A DNA stretch of 51,946 nucleotides from Acanthamoeba lenticulata (lineage: Eukaryota; Discosea; Longamoebia; Acanthamoebidae), in assembly GCA_002179805.1 (NCBI GenBank), contig NAVB01000090.1, forward strand, positions 1-51,946, in the 5' to 3' direction. Within the stretch, counting starts at the first letter, position 1. The number at the start of each line of letters is the position of its first letter. The translations under genes were made by a program, and so were the position numbers. The notes under the pieces are model-generated. The model ran no database searches. It was not told the DNA's origin and saw nothing but the letters and a program-made list of their open reading frames with translations. Below are positions 47,401 to 51,946 of the stretch, piece after piece.

Positions 47401-47690
47401 ATGAGCGCTTGAAACTCTGGACGCCCCCACCACACGTGCTCAGTTGGCCAGAGTCAAGGACGCTCCATGGACACCAGCATACCGTCGTTCCACTGGCGGC
47501 CAGTGGTTGCAGGCGGTGAAGGCGAGCCTCGTGCCACTTCTGCTGCTCGTTTGACTCTTCTTGGCGGCTTGGCCCCTGGAGGCGGGCACTGTGATAGGTA
47601 GGCTGAGGCAGCACCCTCATAGACACAAGACAATGACTCTTGTGTGTTTTCTTCATACAGGTCCTGCCAAACGTCTTTGCATCTATACAT
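44442..47690 (-). CDS. Clu-domain protein with TPR-like C-terminus
   Basis: Most exons splice in phase: 47690-47462, 47416-47268, 47226-47027, 46933-46840, 46751-46596, 46524-46425, 46393-46338, 46270-46191, 46080-45425, 45344 to about 45172, and about 45098-44442. Clu-domain signatures in order: KFIYDGLFFKMARDGAG, SLYGGDEFALKTASHEVKGM, LCFPLMAIIDARGWRFTVMP, HTLVYGSCDRGLTVHNDD, GPTDIEGHLG, GHSKQYYVLDTARLFPP, YKLLRPEFLAR, and MHRRGVNLRYMGSV. A TPR-like segment follows (YYHIALAWHELGGFAEL; RKAMGYLRDALEMAY), then an acidic tail. Clu proteins affect mitochondrial distribution and bind mRNAs. This one is well short of canonical Clu, so it may be a paralogue. The junction near 45100-45170 has no in-phase GT donor. 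The first exon and the 45-bp first intron are tentative. Confidence 0.8.
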
Positions 47691-48059
47691 GGCGCAGGGA
47701 GGTTGTTGTTTCACTTATCCATGTGCTTCTTGGGTGGTGAAAAACCCATTTCTCGAACCGGAAAAAAGCTTCTTTTTTTTTTTATGGAACCAATGAATGG
47801 GAATGCACCCATTGTAGCATGTTCAGGCAGCCATTCACTGACATCCCTTTACTGCCACCTTCTCAGCTAACCTATCAACAGACTAATTGTTGTTGCTGGC
47901 TGACAGCAGTAGCAGCATCCAGACTTGCTGTAATGCAACTTTATTGGGTGTCTACGTCTCATTTGAAGAGGAAAATGAAGACTCTACCATATTGATGATA
48001 ATGGATAGATGGGTGTGAGAGGAAAAAGGGTGAATATATATTAAAAGCTGATGCCCCAT
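47691..48059. other. Spacer between Clu-domain and F-box/ankyrin genes
   Basis: About 370 bp upstream of the Clu-domain gene and downstream of the ankyrin gene. No coding, RNA or repeat feature that I can support. It presumably holds the Clu gene promoter. Confidence 0.35.
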
Positions 48060-48094
48060 TTAATGGGGACTTGAGGACCACTGGCAGCCATTGG

Positions 48095-48784
48095 TTATTG
48101 CCCACTGGAAAACCTCCGATGGTCTCCATTGATTGCATTCTCCAAGACCTTGTAGTCCCACGGGCAGCCATTGTCGCACGCCCACTGGAGCATGTCGAGG
48201 CGGCCATTCGCTGCCGCGATCGCACAAACGGTTTCGTCCCATGGACAGCCGTTTTCACGTGCCCACTGAAGCACCTCCAAATGGCCTCCCTCGGCCGCTT
48301 TTCTGCAAGTGCGCTCGTCCCACGGGCAGCCATTGGCCCGCGCCCACTGGAGCACGGTAAGGTGGCCCCCCTCGGCCGCACTGGCGCACGTGTCTTCCTT
48401 CCAATATATCCGTCTGGATGTTGTTGGCCACGGGCAGCCGTTGGCGCGCGCCCACTGGAGCACGGCCAGGTGGCCTCCTTCGGCCGCTTTGGCGCATGTG
48501 CACGCGTCCCATGGGCAGCCATTGGCCCGTGCCCACTGGAGGATGGAGAGCCAGCCCTTGCCAGCCACTTGCGGTGCAAAGGTTGTTGTTGTACGAAAGA
48601 GTACCTTTGTTGTGGTCGTTGCTGTTGTTGTTGACGACATGTAAAGGAGGTGCCTCTCCACGGCGTGACGCCACTTGCTACACACAAAACGGCAGGGCAC
48701 GAGCGACAGGGGCTCCACATGGCGGAAAATAAGGGTCACCAGCTCCACCATGAGCTCACCTACGTTAGTGAAGGATGTGGCCAT
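48095..48784 (-). CDS. F-box-like / ankyrin repeat protein of the W-A-R-A-N-G-C-P-W type
   Basis: Intronless 229-aa frame from ATG 48784. Residues about 12-46 are F-box-like (VELVTLIFRHVEPLSLVPC, RFVCSKWRHAVERHLL), followed by a Thr-rich linker. Five regular units then run from about residue 80: LSILQWARANGCPWDACTC, GGHLAVLQWARANGCPW, GGHLTVLQWARANGCPWDER, GGHLEVLQWARENGCPWDET and GRLDMLQWACDNGCPWDYK. The units are ankyrin-like with a distinctive Trp/Cys/Pro core, a family abundant in Acanthamoeba and in Mimivirus and Pandoravirus genomes. An F-box would make it a substrate adaptor for SCF ubiquitin ligases. The frame stops at 48095, but a sixth unit (VFQWAITNGCQW) continues in another frame down to 48060, so the 3' end looks shifted. 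Confidence 0.85.
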   Translation of the reverse strand: MATSFTNVGELMVELVTLIFRHVEPLSLVPCRFVCSKWRHAVERHLLYMSSTTTATTTTKVLFRTTTTFAPQVAGKGWLSILQWARANGCPWDACTCAKAAEGGHLAVLQWARANGCPWPTTSRRIYWKEDTCASAAEGGHLTVLQWARANGCPWDERTCRKAAEGGHLEVLQWARENGCPWDETVCAIAAANGRLDMLQWACDNGCPWDYKVLENAINGDHRRFSSGQ

Positions 48785-48978
48785 CTGATGTTTGTTTGGT
48801 TAGTTGTGTGTTTGTTCGAGAGTTGTTTGGAGTTGACCTTTTTGTTTTTGAGGGAAGAGCACTTGTGAAAAATAATACGATTCGTTGACTGACCTTTGTT
48901 TGAAGTGCGGCGATGATCGTGCGCCCTGCAGGCATCCGCCCGAGAACAGGGTAGCCAATGGTCTTGAAGAGCAATCAA

Positions 48979-49126
48979 GGCCACGGGCTTCTCGCTCTAC
49001 TTTGAGCTGCCCAACGCCCGCGAGGGGAAGCCGGTTGTCGGAACGGCTGAGGACGAACGCGAGCTCGCGGCTTCGCTAGAGGGCTTCCAGATCGACTCGC
49101 CCAGCCCCATGTGGAATCCTCCTCAG
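48979..49126 (+). pseudogene. Orphan exon-like coding segment, unrecognised
   Basis: One frame reads AIKATGFSLYFELPNAREGK, then VVGTAEDERELAASLEGFQI and PSPMWNPPQ, ending in CAG|GTGCTG, a good donor. The text is GC-rich with real-protein composition, but no start codon belongs to it and no continuing exon is found before the tRNA and the 3' end of the GH65 gene. It may be a gene remnant or one exon of a gene I could not assemble. No family recognised. Confidence 0.35.
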
Positions 49127-49255
49127 GTGCTGCTGTGCAGCGGGCCTTGTGTTTTTTGTTATCTAATTTTTTTTATTTTATATTGTTTTTTTGTTGCGTC
49201 GTCCCCTTTTGCGGAATCTTTTTCTAGAAGGGTGCAGTGGTCGTTGCGTTACTTC

Positions 49256-49328
49256 GGGTGTATAATTCAATTGGTAGAATGCGAGCTTAGCGTGCTTGAC
49301 GCAGTGGGATCGAAACCCACTACTTCCA
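49256..49328 (+). tRNA. tRNA-Ala(AGC)-like gene with atypical D-stem
   Basis: A 73-nt segment folds exactly to class I geometry: 7-bp acceptor (GGGTGTA / TACTTCC, one T-T mismatch at 4-69), TA at 8-9, D-arm ATTCAATTGGTAGAAT, anticodon arm CGAGC-TTAGCGT-GCTTG with anticodon AGC, a 5-nt variable loop, T-arm GTGGG-ATCGAAA-CCCAC, discriminator A, no encoded CCA. The G3-T70 wobble is the alanine identity element. The D-stem has A-T and T-A pairs where nuclear tRNAs have G10-C25, and T54 is A, so the polymerase III A and B boxes are weak. A T5 run near 49370 could terminate transcription. It could be a functional but divergent gene, an organelle-derived copy, or a tRNA-like relic. Confidence 0.65.
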
Positions 49329-49473
49329 ACAGACGCATGACGCGATCACCTTTCTGTTTCTTTCTTGTCTTTTTCCAGGAAAATTTAAAAAAAACATTGC
49401 ATCAGTATGGGCGACAAAATGTCTGTTTTGACAAAAAAGCAGGCACCTTTTTTAATGCCATCAATAAAAACAA

Positions 49474-51946
49474 TCAGTAGGGCATGAGGGCGATGGGCGC
49501 AGCACTCACGGGGATGGACACCGGCGACTTGCCGGCCAGTGGCGCCTTGTGGCCGGCTGCCGAGACGACGACGAGCCGTTGCGGGCCCTGGTCGGTGAGG
49601 TCGAAGGTGACGGTGGCGCTGTCAAAGGCGATGTCCACCTGGCTCCCGCGGTAGTGGAACTGCCGGTAACGCATCGATGTCGCATGCTCGGGCAGGATCG
49701 GCCGGAAGCTCACCCGGTCCTCCAGCAGCCTCACCCCGCCAAACCCGGCCCACAGGCCTTGCAAGAAGCCGCCAGCGCCGGTGATGAAGTGCGGGCAGCC
49801 ACCCCACACGGTCTCTTGCCAGGCGTTGAAAGGCAGGTTGAGGTTGAGCTGGTAGCTCTGGTTAAAGTACTTGGCCGCCAGGCCCAGCTCGCCCACCTCG
49901 AGCCACCCGATGGCAAACATGCCCCACGACATGGCCGGGCCGCCCGGGTCGGTCACATCCTCGTAGTAGGCCAGGTCGGCCCGGCGCACGGCCTCCGGCT
50001 GCTGCGCCATGGCTGGGAAGCCCATGAGGATCGTGTCGGCCTGCTTGACCGTCTGTCCGTATGGATAGCCCTCGTACTCGGGGTGGAAGCCACCGGTCTT
50101 GTTGAACGGGACGAAGATGTTGCTCGACACGTTGAGCCATGTCGGGTCCACCTTCATGCCCAGAATCTGCACACCCCCCCGCCCCAACCCCAGTCAATTA
50201 AAATAATGGACAGGGAGACAGAGGAGCAGAATGCATGCAACGCAGGGAGACACAGCGCTGGCGTTCGTCATGACGTGCCTGCTGGACCTCGACGGCAAAC
50301 TCGATGCTGATGCGCGCGATGGTGTTGGTGTAGGCGTTGTCATTGATGCCTGTGCCGTTGACGCCTGTAGCGTGCTCGTCCGGCCCGACCACCTTGTTGA
50401 TCGAGTATTTCTGTTGTTTTTTTCGCACCACACACGTCAGCATCTATCACAAGCCTCACGCCTTCTTGGGCTGAGCAGGCGCTGATGGGCGAGGCTGAGG
50501 CCATGAGCACCTGGCGGGTCGAGTTCCACTCGACACGCGAGAGCCAGAACTTGGCGATGCCCACGGCGAGCGGGAGGCCCTCGGTCTGGAGCCACTGTTT
50601 GTCCAGCGTGAGGCGCCAGTACTGCTGTACCGCCATCGCTGTGTTTGCCACCACAAAATCAAATTTTTCCAGAATCAACGTTTTAAAAAACACAACTCAA
50701 GTCTGGGGTACCAATGTCGCCCATGAGATGGTGCTCCAGCAGGCCAGGAGGCCACCCGCACACTTCGTAACCAGTGTAGGCGCTCTCCCATGGGAACTTG
50801 AGACCCTGATTTTACAATCAAGTTGATTCAGAAACAATAAAACTAATAAAACGAAATGGACAGGCAGCTGCAAGAAATTTACCTTGAAGCCATGGAGGAG
50901 GGCGTTGGCGATGGCCTCGGGGATGCGATCGGACCGGTACTGGAGCAGGTTGCGTGCGACCTCGGGGTAGAAGACAGCCAGGGTCGGGTACATCCAGGTC
51001 TCGCCATCCCAGAAGGAGTGGCCATTGTAGCCCGTCGTCGCCAACGATCCCGGCGAAACGCTGCAAAAACATAAATGATAAATTAAAAAATTCATTATTG
51101 AAAGAAGTACTCATAAGACAAAAAGAAAGAAAGGCAAAAACACAAACCTGTACGACTTGACGCGGAAGGCTAAGGCGAAGCGGTTCGAGTTGGTGTTGTA
51201 GTCGCCCGCGCGCAGCGAGCTCAGCAGGTAGTAGAGCGACGAGTTGACCGCCTGGCCCAGCTCGAAACGGCCGCCGACCTCAATGCCGGCCTCCCAGATC
51301 TTGGCCCATTCCTGATTGCCCTCGCATACCCCTCCCCCCAAACGATAATGATGAAAAAAAACTTGCAACAAGTTACAAAAAGAATTTCGGAAAAACGGAC
51401 CTCGATTTGGTGCTTGAGGAGGCCCTGCTGCATGGCCTGTCCGTTCTTGAGGTCATTGAGAGCGTCCGTGATGGGGTCACTGCTGTCATGGTTGGTCCTA
51501 CGCGAGTCGACACACACAATAAAAAAAAAACTCGAGTCAATAAAACAAAAGGAAAATACTACAATAAAATAAAATAAAATGTACCTGATGGCGGTGATGA
51601 AGTAGAAGATGGTCGTCGAGCCGGTGGCCCTCACCGTGACCGTTGCCGGCAGGTCGTTGGTGGCCACTGCCACAAAGGTCGGCTTCTGCTGCGGCGTCTC
51701 CAGGAGGCGTGTAGTTCCCGCCACGACGGTGTAGCCGCTCGGGGCCGAGCGGTTGGTGAAGAAGAAGTCGTCCGTGGCGGGCCCGTTGTTGTTGACCAGG
51801 TTGAGGCTGAGCGACTCGCTCGTGGCGCTGAAGCTCGTGCGCACTTCGATCTCGTGCACCAGCAGCGATGCGTAGAACCGGTGCGCATACCTGAGGCGAA
51901 TGGTGTGAGTCATGAGCCAAGACAAAGTCATATGTTTCATTAAATT
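49474..51946 (-). CDS. GH65-type glycosidase, 5' end beyond window
   Basis: Eight visible exons (51890-51585, 51497-51401, 51311-51148, 51060-50883, 50805-50712, 50638-50460, 50410-50279, 50166-49474). The model runs off the right edge, so the start and signal peptide are missing. Features of the family 65 clan that includes acid trehalase and the animal PGGHG/ATHL1 enzyme: RFELGQAVNSSLYYLLSSLR, TTGYNGHSFWDGETWMYPTL (with the conserved Trp-Asp-Gly-Glu block), KFPWESAYTGYEVCGW, the VVGPDEHATGVNGTGIND loop that carries the catalytic Glu, NAYTNTIARISIEFA, and GVRLLEDRVSFRPILPEH. Likely lysosomal or secreted; substrate is alpha-linked glucose, possibly trehalose or glycan glucose. The intron at 50167-50278 needs a GC donor (CAG|GCACG), or a GT donor ten bases earlier. 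Confidence 0.88.

Noticed and set aside
1..51946. CRISPR arrays, insertion sequences, operons or a phage-like defence island
   Set aside because: The window is eukaryotic with spliced genes. No direct-repeat/spacer array, transposase or polycistronic layout was seen.

Overview
The window looks like nuclear DNA of a free-living amoebozoan, most likely Acanthamoeba. The coding DNA is GC-rich and set in AT-rich introns and spacers. Genes carry many very short spliceosomal introns (mostly about 45-130 bp), very often with GTACG or GTGCG donors. The families fit an amoeba: Rab32/Rab5 GTPases, a TKL kinase with an arrestin-like tail, myotubularin, FHIP, RFX factors and plant-like GH3. It also carries repeats of the W-A-R-A-N-G-C-P-W type, known from Acanthamoeba and its giant viruses. 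I built the gene models by joining reading frames across GT-AG junctions and checking phase by hand. Almost all close cleanly.

Left part (1-16 kb): an LRR-like protein with a possible LURP-one/tubby-like C-terminus (+); a GATA zinc-finger factor (-) divergent from an RNF5/RNF185-type ER ubiquitin ligase (+); a frameshifted ankyrin relic (+); a GT2 glycosyltransferase with a long Ala/Thr/Pro stalk (-); a Rab32-like GTPase with an altered catalytic Gln (-), head to head with EMC2 (+); two tandem RFX-like factors (-); and a Rab5-type GTPase (-).

Middle (16-35 kb): a secreted parallel beta-helix protein with a frameshift (-); an ankyrin relic (-); a small membrane protein (-); a 19-exon GH3 beta-xylosidase-type enzyme (-), divergent from a third RFX-like gene (+); another ankyrin relic (-); a TKL kinase-arrestin fusion (-); an unrecognised 485-aa protein (-); and a myotubularin with a C-terminal RPEL motif (-).

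Right part (35-52 kb): an FHIP/FAM160 dynein-adaptor subunit (+); an unrecognised 479-aa protein (+); an M3 thimet-type oligopeptidase with a mitochondrial-like first exon (+); a Clu-domain protein (-); an F-box/ankyrin protein (-); an orphan exon-like segment and a tRNA-Ala(AGC)-like gene (+); and a GH65-type glycosidase cut by the right edge (-).

Themes: ER quality control (EMC2, RNF185-like), endosome traffic and phosphoinositides (Rab5, Rab32, FHIP, myotubularin), secreted or lysosomal carbohydrate enzymes (GT2, GH3, GH65, beta-helix), and regulation by three RFX paralogues and a GATA factor. I saw no CRISPR array, operon or intact transposon. The most unusual items are the myotubularin-RPEL and kinase-arrestin architectures, the RFX trio with one shared split codon, the scattered F-box/ankyrin family with decayed copies, and the odd tRNA.
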